Positions 1-5,147 are shown, numbered from the stretch's first letter. The stretch: 5,147 bases of DNA from Firmicutes bacterium UBA5486 (GCA_002427045.1 DIPO01000029.1:1-5147), one strand, 5' to 3'. Notes: generated by a model not told the origin, from the letters alone. Numbers and translations are program-made.

Positions 1-280
1 TCAGGGTAGATCTTAGGTGAATTTTTCTTTCCAGAACCATCTACACCAGAAGTTAAGTCCTCTCCCCCAGGGTTGGACCCGCCGGTACAGGCTCTCTAAC
101 TTGTTTTGTTCTTCATATTCCACCGTAACATTGCTAACAAAAGGCAATCCACCAAGGCCCGGAGTTACAAAGAGTTCCTCCGCTTGTTCTTTTCCGGTTC
201 CGTTCAAGAAATTGGTTACCTCTGCCAATTGGTCGTCAAGGTTTTGCTTTTCCTCCCAACTGAGGTTTATCCCTTGGATC
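1..280 (-). pseudogene. Frameshifted downstream continuation of the RHS fragment
   Basis: This stretch follows the YD-repeat frame after a likely one-base insertion in the T-run at 283-285. Removing one T joins the upstream peptide to TETVKIQGINLSWEE and then to a frame that runs to a TAA at 13-15. The peptide includes LFVTPGLGGLPFVSNVTVEY, which I do not recognise, and it ends in a tryptophan-rich tail (FWCRWFWKEKFT). From about position 89 to the left edge another minus-strand frame is also open and is rich in Gly, Ser and Asp (GGEDLTSGVDGSGKK). That composition looks like a linker, so a further frameshift near 85-95 is possible. No YD repeats are seen here, so the array has ended and this is either an RHS linker region or unrelated sequence. 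It probably makes no product of its own: the only possible start is an internal TTG at 228 with no clear ribosome binding site. Confidence 0.45.
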
Positions 281-1051
281 TTAAACTGTTTCGGTTCTTC
301 CTCTTAGGACAATAGTCCATAATTTGTTTTCCGGATCAATTGAACCGATGGTCTCCGTTTTAACTAAACGGGAAAGCTCATCGTAGTGGTATCTCTCTTC
401 CACTGTGCTGTTCACTGCTTTAGTTAGGTTACCGAGCTGATCATAGAGAAACTCTTTTTTACCCCCGTCGGAAAAGAGAGTTTCCACTAAGCGGTTAAGC
501 CGATCATAGTTGTAGGTTGTCCGGTTACCGTTAAAATCAACTTCCGCGGTTAAGTTTCCATTGGCATCTAAGGTATAGGCCTTTTCACGTCCTTGATAAT
601 TCACTTCTTTGACCAGCCGATCAAGTTCATCATAGACGTATTGATAGGTATCACCTTTGGGATTGGTAAAACTAATGAGGTTACCGTTCTCATCATAATT
701 GTAGACGATCTTCTGGTTGGCGGCGTCAATCTCCTCAATCAACCGGTTGAGCGCGTCATATCTATATTTTTGCACGTATCCTTCCTGATCGATCCTTTGG
801 ATTAGGTTTCCTACTTGATCATATTCATAACTTACTCTCTGCCCCAGTTGGTCGATTACTGTAATCAGCCGACCAACAGCATCATACTCATAGGTTACCT
901 TATTACCTAAAGCATCCTTGCGCCAGGTGATCTTATTGAGATAGTTATAGCCGATCCCGGTCTTATTCCCAAGGGCATCTTCAACCTCTACCAACCGATT
1001 TAACTCGTCATATTTGTATTTAGTGGTTACTCCTTCCGTTCTTCCTCCCAG
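281..1051 (-). pseudogene. RHS/YD-repeat protein fragment (YD array)
   Basis: The open frame between TGA at 1052-1054 and TAA at 281-283 encodes about 256 residues. Nearly all of it is YD repeats of 20-21 residues, eleven by my count. Examples are KYKYDELNRLVEVEDALGNK, VTYEYDAVGRLITVIDQLGQ and TTYNYDRLNRLVETLFSDGG. YDxLNRL and YDxxGNL versions tend to alternate. In RHS and teneurin-like proteins such repeats build a hollow beta-cage that encloses a C-terminal toxin. Here there is no N-terminal signal or export region, no RHS core and no tip, so this is a mid-body fragment. No convincing start exists: the first candidate is TTG at 994 without a Shine-Dalgarno. Restoring one G near 1029-1032 links it to upstream RHS sequence, and removing one T at 283-285 links it downstream. 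I therefore call it a decayed piece of a larger gene. The family assignment is secure; the pseudogene status is an inference from the indels. Confidence 0.88.
330..1021 (-). repeat. Tandem YD-repeat coding array, about 60-63 bp period
   Basis: Eleven degenerate coding repeats of about 60-63 bp correspond to the YD motif in protein (consensus Y-x-Y-D-x-x-G/N-x-L, then a GN/GD turn). The repeats are diverged at DNA level and are conserved mainly in the codons for YD, NRL/GNL and the terminal Gly-Asn. The period reflects protein structure and is not a DNA repeat element. Confidence 0.8.
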
Positions 1052-1175
1052 TCAAGGCCTGCACATTGGAATTTGAACTTCTTCGGTTTCCCTTTGGGGT
1101 AGATGATTTAGATAGATTAACGTTTTGGTCATAATTGTATCAGGTAGTATTTCTGTTTTTATCGGTATAAGTGGT
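1052..1175 (-). pseudogene. Upstream RHS remnant, multiply frameshifted
   Basis: Between the 202-residue ORF and the YD array, RHS-like peptides appear in different minus-strand frames. One frame from about 1175 reads TTYTDKNRNTT, a TGA at 1140-1142, then YNYDQNVNLSKSSTPKG, which looks like a YD repeat. A second reads QRETEEVQI. A third reads QCAGLDWEEERKE. Removing one C at 1068-1069 and adding one G near 1029-1032 would give TEEVQIQCAGLDWEEERKE running into VTTKYKYDELNRL. The TExVxI...LxWEE pattern recurs in the indel-corrected reading near 240-300, and the first part recurs near 4940-4970. I read this as RHS body sequence that has lost its frame. The first RHS-like codons overlap the last codons of the neighbouring ORF in a different frame. 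Confidence 0.55.
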
Positions 1176-1767
1176 TTAAATCTATTGTTGATATCTTAAA
1201 TCTACAAAAATCTCCAGTTTCTTCCAGATTATGTCCTTCTTTAATAGCTTCTTCTCTGGCATTAATATAAGAGTTTAATTCATTTTCAGTATTAAATAAC
1301 CCATATTTATTTAGGGCTAGTTTTAAGGGGATGAAAAGAGAAATATCTTCTTTACCATACATATCATCATAAAGTACAGAGAAAAAATCTTGTGTTGTTC
1401 CATAATCAAATCCTAAAAATTTATTATGGTAGTACGGACCATCCCATACAGGATCTTCTCTATCTGTCTCAACAAATAATACTCTTACATTTAATTTATA
1501 CTTTTGACAAACACTTAAATATCTTTGTATATATTCAATTGATGGAACAACAGCCAATGAATACTTTGTTTGTTTTCTATCATAAAAATAGTTAAACCAC
1601 TTATCCTCAGCTTCTTCTGTCAACGTTTTTGAAGCAATATCAGTTTTACATGATAAAGGCCACGAGTGAAAACGTTCAATTCCTAAATAGTTAGTTGACG
1701 ATTGTAAATTTATCTTTGATAAATCCTGCACTAATAAACCATTTAGTGTCCATTTCCTTACAAGCAT
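1159..1767 (-). CDS. Hypothetical 202-residue protein, candidate immunity protein
   Basis: Intact ORF with an ATG start and a well-placed Shine-Dalgarno (GGGGAG, 7 nt upstream). It starts 38 bp after the stop of the RHS tip at 1806-2399, the usual place for a cognate immunity gene. The predicted product is cytoplasmic, with no signal peptide or membrane helix. It is rich in aromatic and acidic residues, with segments such as FVETDREDPVWDGPYYH and GTTQDFFSVLYDDMYGKED, suggesting a mixed alpha/beta fold. I do not recognise the family. The DNA is clearly more AT-rich than the RHS sequence on its left, as expected for horizontally acquired tip and immunity genes. The last codons (HLYR and stop) overlap sequence that reads as RHS in another frame, so the natural C-terminus may have been cut and capped by the recombination junction. 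The immunity role is inferred from position only. Confidence 0.72.
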   Translation of the reverse strand: MLVRKWTLNGLLVQDLSKINLQSSTNYLGIERFHSWPLSCKTDIASKTLTEEAEDKWFNYFYDRKQTKYSLAVVPSIEYIQRYLSVCQKYKLNVRVLFVETDREDPVWDGPYYHNKFLGFDYGTTQDFFSVLYDDMYGKEDISLFIPLKLALNKYGLFNTENELNSYINAREEAIKEGHNLEETGDFCRFKISTIDLNHLYR

Positions 1768-1774
1768 TTTTCCG

Positions 1775-1780
1775 CTCCCC
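1775..1780 (-). promoter_or_regulatory. Ribosome binding site of the 202-residue ORF
   Basis: GGGGAG on the minus strand lies 7 nt before the ATG at 1767. It is a strong Shine-Dalgarno and fixes the start. It also shows that this gene is translated independently, although the upstream tip has no start of its own. Confidence 0.7.
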
Positions 1781-1805
1781 TAAAATTTCTATTTTCTTAT
1801 ATAGA

Positions 1806-2399
1806 TTACTCTATAGGTATATGATTTACTGGTCCAATATGAATATGTGTTTCTTTAAAATTACAATTAGGATGGACCCCTGGTCCACGTGCGGGTAAAC
1901 CTGCCTCTTTTGCTTCTTCCACTAAATCTTCAGCCTCTTCTTTAGTCAAATTTTTCAATTTTTTGGCCTGTTTAGCCTTTTTGATTACTTCTTGTTGTTC
2001 AGGAGTAAATTTATCTTTATTAGAATCTGTTGGTTTATCAGTTTCAGCTAGATTTTTTATTCCTTCCACAATTTTGTTTACAGCATTCGTCACATCTTCC
2101 TGTGTTTTCTCCCTTACATCCTCATTGGTAAGTGCAACTACAACCGCAACTCCTACAGCAATTTCCCCAAGAATTGTAGGCTCTATTGCAGCAACTGCCG
2201 CCAACGCTTTAAGCCCATCAATAATTGCTTGAGCAGAATCCGGGTCAGCTACAGCCTCTCCGCAAACTAGCCCTAACGGATCAATAAAATTTACCGGATC
2301 CCCACCGCAGCACTGGGTGAAATCCCTTCTTTTTACCGGCTGGTAAAGAAAAAACCCCTGGGGGATTAAGACATATCTTTTTTCTGCCGAAGTTCGGAA
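1806..2399 (-). pseudogene. Orphan RHS C-terminal tip (candidate toxin)
   Basis: The frame is open from just after TGA at 2400-2402 to TAA at 1806-1808 (197 codons) but has no ATG or GTG start. The first usable codon is TTG at 2204 without a ribosome binding site. It begins with a short remnant of RHS core (PVK...QCCGGDPVNFIDPLGL) matching PVKDGLNWYQYCGSDPVNF in the core at 4385-4909. After the boundary motif come a hydrophobic helical stretch (ILGEIAVGVAVVVALT), a lysine/glutamate-rich helical segment, and a C-terminus containing GPGVHPNC and HIHIGPVNHIPIE. The clustered histidines suggest a nuclease-type toxin tip. From memory I would first compare it with the small Bacterial toxin 24-type domains, but I cannot verify this. 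Without its RHS body it is either a silent cassette that must recombine onto a full RHS gene, or debris. The immunity gene candidate follows after 38 bp. Confidence 0.72.
2268..2300 (-). other. RHS core/tip boundary motif, copy 1 (DPVNFIDPLGL)
   Basis: These eleven codons encode the conserved end of the RHS core, after which sequences diverge between variants. They match the copy at 4535-4567 at 9 of 11 residues, and the DNA is also clearly alike. Such shared segments are the usual crossover points for tip exchange. Confidence 0.8.
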
Positions 2400-2415
2400 T
2401 CAGGTTCTTCGGCAG
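2384..2415. repeat. Perfect 9-bp inverted repeat (hairpin), 14-nt loop
   Basis: CTGCCGAAG at 2384-2392 is matched by its exact reverse complement at 2407-2415. It sits between the stop of the GLUG gene (2454) and the truncated RHS tip, and overlaps the start of the tip's open frame. In the minus direction it is followed by AAAAAAG rather than a T-run, so it is not a standard Rho-independent terminator. It could be an mRNA 3'-end stabilising stem, a recombination site or an element end. Confidence 0.6.
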
Positions 2416-2453
2416 TCCGTTTAGTCGTAGTATCGGTGCATACCTTCCGGCAC

Positions 2454-3649
2454 TCAATGCCCACTCATTTTTAGGTAAGGATACCCGTCATTCTTACTGT
2501 CATCAATAGCCCATATATTAATAAAATCCCAGCCATTATATAAGGTCTGCAGTTTCATCTCCGCAGTCGCCGCTGGTATCCCCTTTCCGGTATCAGTTTG
2601 GCCTGTTGTTTCAGTATCGTAATAACCAGCAATAACGGCACCTTCGTTCATCCCCACCAGACCTCCTGTCTCATTTTTACCTTTGACAGTTCCTGCGCTA
2701 TAACTGTATTTGATGATAGCATCATAATCATTCATTCCAACCAGACCACCCACGCACTTCGTACCTTCAACTTTTGCTCTGGCGTAGCTGTTTTCAATAC
2801 TACCGTCATCAGAATTAACTCCAACCAAGCCACCTACTACTTCCTTCCCTTTAACACTTCCCGTAACATAACTCCTTGTAATACTACCACCCCAAATCGC
2901 CCCCACCAAACCGCCTATCCCCAACTCACCTTCAACTTCTCCTATGACATAACTTTTTATAATATCACCTTCAAAATTCGCCCCTACCAAACCACCTATC
3001 CACTTCTCACCTACAATTTTTCCCGTAGCATAGCTGTTTGTAATCCTACCGCTATTAATCCCTGCTAAGCTACCTATTGCATCTTTCCCTTTAATATCCA
3101 TTCTTTCTAAGGCTATATTTTTCAATGTTCCATCATTATACCCAAACAACCCAACAACAGGAGTTCCAATCCCAAATAAAAAAGTTTTATCGCTGGAGCG
3201 GCTAATTGTCAAACTAATTATTCTGAATCCATTTCCATCGAAGCTTCCTATAAAAGGTTCTTTTGACAAACCAATTGGTTCCCATCCCTCAGTTGGGCTG
3301 TAATCCTTTAAATCGATATCTGCCGTTTGTTTAAAATGCTTATCCAGATAGTTTCGAATGTTATTTAGTTGTTCTGCTGTAGCAACTAAATAGAGTTCTG
3401 CCTCTGTCCCACTTCCCCCTGCAAAAGGAAATGTCTCCCCATATTTTCCTTTTTTTTCTGAGAAATCTGCTGTGTTATGAGCAAATGGTGTTGAGTATTT
3501 CCCCCAAAATATACCTGTCTTAGAAAAAGGCAATCGATGATTGTAGTACCGATTTGGGCGTTGATTTTCTCTATGGCGGTTATAATAATAAAAACCAAGA
3601 ACAACACGCTAAGTGTTTGCCTATAATCCTTTCTCATCAATAGCACCAT
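2454..3649 (-). pseudogene. Secreted GLUG-repeat protein, frameshifted after the signal peptide
   Basis: The ATG at 3649 has a strong Shine-Dalgarno and begins a classic signal peptide: MVLLMRKDYRQ, hydrophobic TLSVLFLVFIIITA, then a possible cleavage site near INAQ. That frame ends at 3386. The main domain lies in another minus-strand frame ending at TGA 2454-2456, whose first possible start is TTG at 3533 with no ribosome binding site. It carries a GGSGTEAE...LVATAEQLNNIRNYL segment, an FIGSFDGNGFRI segment, about six GLUG repeats (for example IGGLVG...SITRSYVTGSVKG) and a closing GWDF...WAIDD...NDGYPYL unit. One indel between about 3480 and 3540, for instance in the run of five G or five T, would join the frames into a product of about 398 residues. 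GLUG proteins are bacterial surface or secreted repeat proteins. No anchor domain is seen. A lesion or an assembly error are both possible. Confidence 0.75.
2619..3155 (-). repeat. GLUG coding repeats, about 75-80 bp period
   Basis: There are six to seven units of about 25 residues with consensus (I/V)GGLVGxNxGxIxxSYxxGxVxG, typical of the GLUG motif. The first unit (VVGLFGYNDGTLKNIAL) and the last (GGLVGMNEGAVIAGYYD) are the most diverged. The repeats are expected to form a right-handed beta-solenoid. DNA copies are diverged, so recent unit duplication is not evident. Confidence 0.85.
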
Positions 3650-3654
3650 TGATT

Positions 3655-3660
3655 CTCCTT
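3655..3660 (-). promoter_or_regulatory. Ribosome binding site of the GLUG gene
   Basis: AAGGAG on the minus strand lies 5 nt before the ATG at 3649. It decides the start of the signal-peptide frame and supports this as the authentic 5' end of the gene, rather than the TTG at 3533. Confidence 0.7.
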
Positions 3661-3670
3661 CAAAATCAAA

Positions 3671-3766
3671 TTACACGCTCCAGTATTCGATAATTAGTCT
3701 TATTGAATCCTGCATTTCACACCAATTTCTACCACCCAAATTCTCATGGTATGGCATGTTAACCAT
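3671..3766 (-). CDS. Possible 31-residue ORF upstream of the GLUG gene
   Basis: ATG at 3764-3766 is preceded by AGGTGA at a workable distance and runs to TAA at 3671-3673. The peptide begins MVNMPYHENLGGRNW and ends SIRLIIEYWSV. It is followed 21 nt later by the GLUG start, so the two could share a transcript, with this as a leader peptide. I recognise no family. It has no signal peptide, and the short length means it could be open by chance. Confidence 0.25.
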   Translation of the reverse strand: MVNMPYHENLGGRNWCEMQDSIRLIIEYWSV

Positions 3767-4139
3767 ATAAATTCACCTAAAAATCACAACCTGCATTTCG
3801 GGGTAACATAAACTATGACCTGAACGCCTATATAAAAATGAGCTGCTAAACTTAAACTTACCCTGCTGATATAAGCTCATGGCTCATCGCTGTTTCCTGG
3901 TGCTATCACTCTTTCCGTATAAATGCTACTTGCGGGTCACAGCCGGTTTTCAACCATTTTTCGTACCATTTAAGCATAATCATCAACTTGGGCAATTTCC
4001 GCCTCGCTTTGCACTTTTATTAACCGATCAGGTAACCCCAAGGTCTCGCAAAAAGCTAATTGAATAAAAACGTGACATCTGGAAAAAGTTTTGAAACTAA
4101 CCAAAAATATGTAATTTGATACTAACTCGTAAAGTACCG
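3767..4139. other. Intergenic stretch with no supportable gene
   Basis: Between the broken small charged gene and the 31-residue ORF I find no convincing coding sequence on either strand. A part near 3880-4060 is more GC-rich than its surroundings. It has a plus-strand frame of 62 residues at 3879-4067 with no ribosome binding site, and a minus-strand frame interrupted by stops (for example LPDRLIKVQSEAEIAQVDDY, then a stop) that looks like a decayed gene. The promoter of the GLUG gene should lie in the lower part, but no clear -35/-10 pair stands out. Confidence 0.4.
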
Positions 4140-4392
4140 CTAGCATTCATCTTCAGCCATTAACTTATCTAATTCTGATTTAAATTCTGATTTTATTTTC
4201 TCAAATATTTCTTTATCACCTGATTGCGGTGTATACCCTTGATCGCCTCTGGCTCTTTCAGGATCAGGCATGTCAGTTTCAGGATCTCCTTCTAATTTTT
4301 TCAATTCTTTCTCCAATATTTACTAGTGTCTCTATTTTTTCTTTTTCTGGTTTGAGTGGACTAAGTAATTCTCCAAATTCTTTATCAGTCAT
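4140..4392 (-). pseudogene. Small charged protein overlapping the RHS stop, frameshifted
   Basis: ATG at 4390-4392 overlaps the end of the RHS frame (AATGACTGA), an arrangement typical of translational coupling, and GGAGGA lies immediately upstream. This frame reads MTDKEFGELLSPLKPEKEK... for 37 codons and stops at TGA 4279-4281. A second frame, open from about 4319 to TAG at 4140-4142, continues naturally as ILEKELKKLEGDPETDMPD, ends KSELDKLMAEDEC and keeps the same charged, helical character. An indel near 4317-4325 would fuse the two into a cytoplasmic protein of about 83 residues. I do not recognise the family. Its place directly after an RHS tip suggests an immunity gene, but it could instead be the rest of the tip itself if the RHS stop is also a frameshift product. 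No slippery heptamer is seen at the junction. Confidence 0.5.
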
Positions 4393-4979
4393 TTCCTCCG
4401 CAAACTATTTCCGCTGCTCTCTCGATGTCATCTTCTGTTATTTCTTCTTTATCCTTAGTTAAATCTAAGAGCTGCTTTTCAACATAGTTTTTCGTCTGCT
4501 GATATTTACCAAGAGGAAAGGTACTCTTTTTTAATAACCCAAACGGATCAACGAAATTCACCGGATCAGAGCCACAATACTGATACCAATTCAATCCATC
4601 CTTAACCGGATCCTCGGTCAGCCACCGCATGCTTCGAGGGTTGTAATCCCTAAAGGCAAAGGAGTAAATCCCCATCTCCGGCTCGTACCATTTCCCGGTA
4701 AACCCATACGGATTACCACCCATCCCAGCTAAACCATGGTCGAACTTCCCATTATAAGCAACCCCATAAACATCGTACTCATACCTCTCTACCACCTGCC
4801 CGTTATGCCCGGTGAGCATAACCACCGAACCCAAGGCGTCCTGGTGATAGAAGGTTACATCCTTCAATGGGTCGATATTACCCCAGCCTTTGCCAAAATC
4901 GACACAACTTTACCATGGTAATAACCAGGTTTACCCCTTTAACCTGAACTTTTTCGGTGCTTTTCACTAGGATGTAGAG
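4385..4979 (-). pseudogene. RHS repeat-associated core, 5'-truncated, with short tip
   Basis: The frame from after TAA at 4910-4912 to TGA at 4385-4387 encodes a typical RHS core: FYHQDALGSVVMLTGHNGQV, then VERYEYDVYG, GFTGKWYEPEMGIYSFAFRD, YNPRSMRWLTEDPVKDG and YQYCGSDPVNFVDPFGL. The tail after the boundary is only about 49 residues (LKKSTFPLGKYQQTKNY... to CGGND), short for a toxin. It is charged and helical. Upstream of 4909, related peptides sit in other frames (STEKVQVKGVN, then PGYYHGKVV, then CVDFGKGWGNIDPLKDV), implying two small indels at about 4900-4935. Sequence resembling RHS begins about 4970, directly after the terminator hairpin. The N-terminal body and YD repeats are therefore missing, and the only possible start is TTG at 4867. 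It is an RHS 3' end, either displaced or left behind after deletion. Core identity is very clear. Confidence 0.85.
4535..4567 (-). other. RHS core/tip boundary motif, copy 2 (DPVNFVDPFGL)
   Basis: This second copy of the boundary motif is the better-preserved one, because the full RHS core precedes it here. Past this point the tail (LKKSTFPLGK...) has no similarity to the tail of the copy at 2268-2300, which marks the variable tip. Confidence 0.82.
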
Positions 4980-5012
4980 AAAAAACCTCCGTATATTGTG
5001 TACTACGGAGGT
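4980..5012 (-). terminator. Rho-independent terminator
   Basis: On the minus strand ACCTCCGTA (5012-5004) pairs perfectly with TACGGAGGT (4993-4985) across a 10-nt loop and is followed by a T-run (TTTTT, then CTC). On the plus strand the stem is followed by AAAAATTC, so it works only for minus-strand transcripts. It would end transcription from a gene beyond the right edge, and it lies directly upstream of the truncated RHS gene, which would then be isolated from upstream readthrough. Confidence 0.8.
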
Positions 5013-5147
5013 AAAAATTCTAAATACTACTTTAAATCACTACTATTAAAGGTCAATGTGTATTTATCAGCAAAAGCTGTCTCTCTTTTTCTTTATTTAG
5101 TTTTAACATATTTTGATATCGTAGTTATATATCTTTTATTAAAGCTA

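Noticed and set aside
593..805. Plus-strand open frame opposite the YD array.
   Set aside because: It is an antisense shadow of the YD repeats and has no start context.
1963..2232. Plus-strand open frame of 89 codons opposite the orphan tip.
   Set aside because: It is a shadow of the lysine/alanine-rich tip. Its Ser/Thr/Ala-rich reading is what an antisense strand would give.
2384..2415. The hairpin as a Rho-independent terminator for the GLUG gene.
   Set aside because: It is followed by A-runs in the minus direction, and the T-run lies before the stem on the plus strand, so neither orientation fits.
2598..3068. Plus-strand open frame of 156 codons opposite the GLUG repeats.
   Set aside because: It is a long antisense frame created by the repeat periodicity, with a Thr/Asn/Ile-rich composition and no ribosome binding site.
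2619..3155. Regular periodicity resembling a repeat array such as CRISPR.
   Set aside because: The period of about 75-80 bp is coding, the units are diverged and there are no constant repeats with unique spacers. The GLUG protein motif explains it.
3709..3799. Direct repeat of CCTGCATTTC at 3709-3718 and 3790-3799.
   Set aside because: Only 10 bp with no extended similarity and no element boundary features, so it is probably chance.
3838..3880. ATGAGC...GCTCAT inverted repeat.
   Set aside because: A 6-bp stem with a loop of about 31 nt is expected by chance.
3879..4067. Plus-strand 62-codon ORF beginning MAHRCFLVLSLFPYKCYL.
   Set aside because: No ribosome binding site and no recognisable domain. 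The minus strand of the same stretch gives a more coding-like, though broken, reading.
4310..4330. Programmed ribosomal frameshift in the small charged gene.
   Set aside because: No slippery X-XXY-YYZ heptamer or downstream stem is visible, and the second frame has stops just before the join. A simple indel is more likely.

Overview
The window is a cluster of RHS/YD-repeat (polymorphic-toxin type) gene pieces. Every gene I can support lies on the minus strand, so it reads biologically from right to left. Strong purine-rich Shine-Dalgarno sites, GLUG-repeat surface protein sequence, moderate GC in the RHS cores and AT-rich small accessory genes suggest an anaerobic Firmicute of the Clostridia type. 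That assignment is an impression from style, not from a marker gene. No tRNA, rRNA, CRISPR array or intact mobile element is visible.

Layout in reading order. (1) 5147-5013: no gene. (2) 5012-4980: a good Rho-independent terminator. (3) 4979-4385: a 5'-truncated, frameshifted RHS gene that keeps the RHS core and the boundary motif DPVNFVDPFGL, followed by a tip of about 49 residues. (4) 4392-4140: a small charged reading frame that overlaps the end of the RHS gene and is itself broken by a frameshift. (5) 4139-3767: no supportable gene. (6) 3766-3671: a possible 31-residue ORF. (7) 3649-2454: a secreted GLUG-repeat protein whose signal peptide and repeat domain are now in different frames. 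(8) 2415-2384: a perfect 9-bp hairpin. (9) 2399-1806: a second RHS tip without a start codon, beginning just upstream of the boundary motif DPVNFIDPLGL and ending in a histidine-rich C-terminus. (10) 1767-1159: an intact 202-residue ORF with a good ribosome binding site, the likely immunity gene for tip 9. (11) about 1175-1: an RHS body fragment with eleven YD repeats, broken by several small indels and running off the left edge.

Interpretation. RHS loci evolve by replacing the C-terminal toxin tip together with its immunity gene, leaving displaced or orphan tips downstream. Here two tip modules share the same boundary motif but have unrelated tails. Each is followed by a small gene, and YD-repeat sequence resumes right at the end of one immunity gene. 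The best candidate for something undescribed is the pair at 1159-2399: an orphan tip with an HIHIG...NHIPI ending plus a cognate 202-residue protein that I do not recognise. The many small indels in the RHS parts, beside clean ORFs in the immunity gene and the YD array, point to a decaying tip graveyard. Assembly error is the main alternative.
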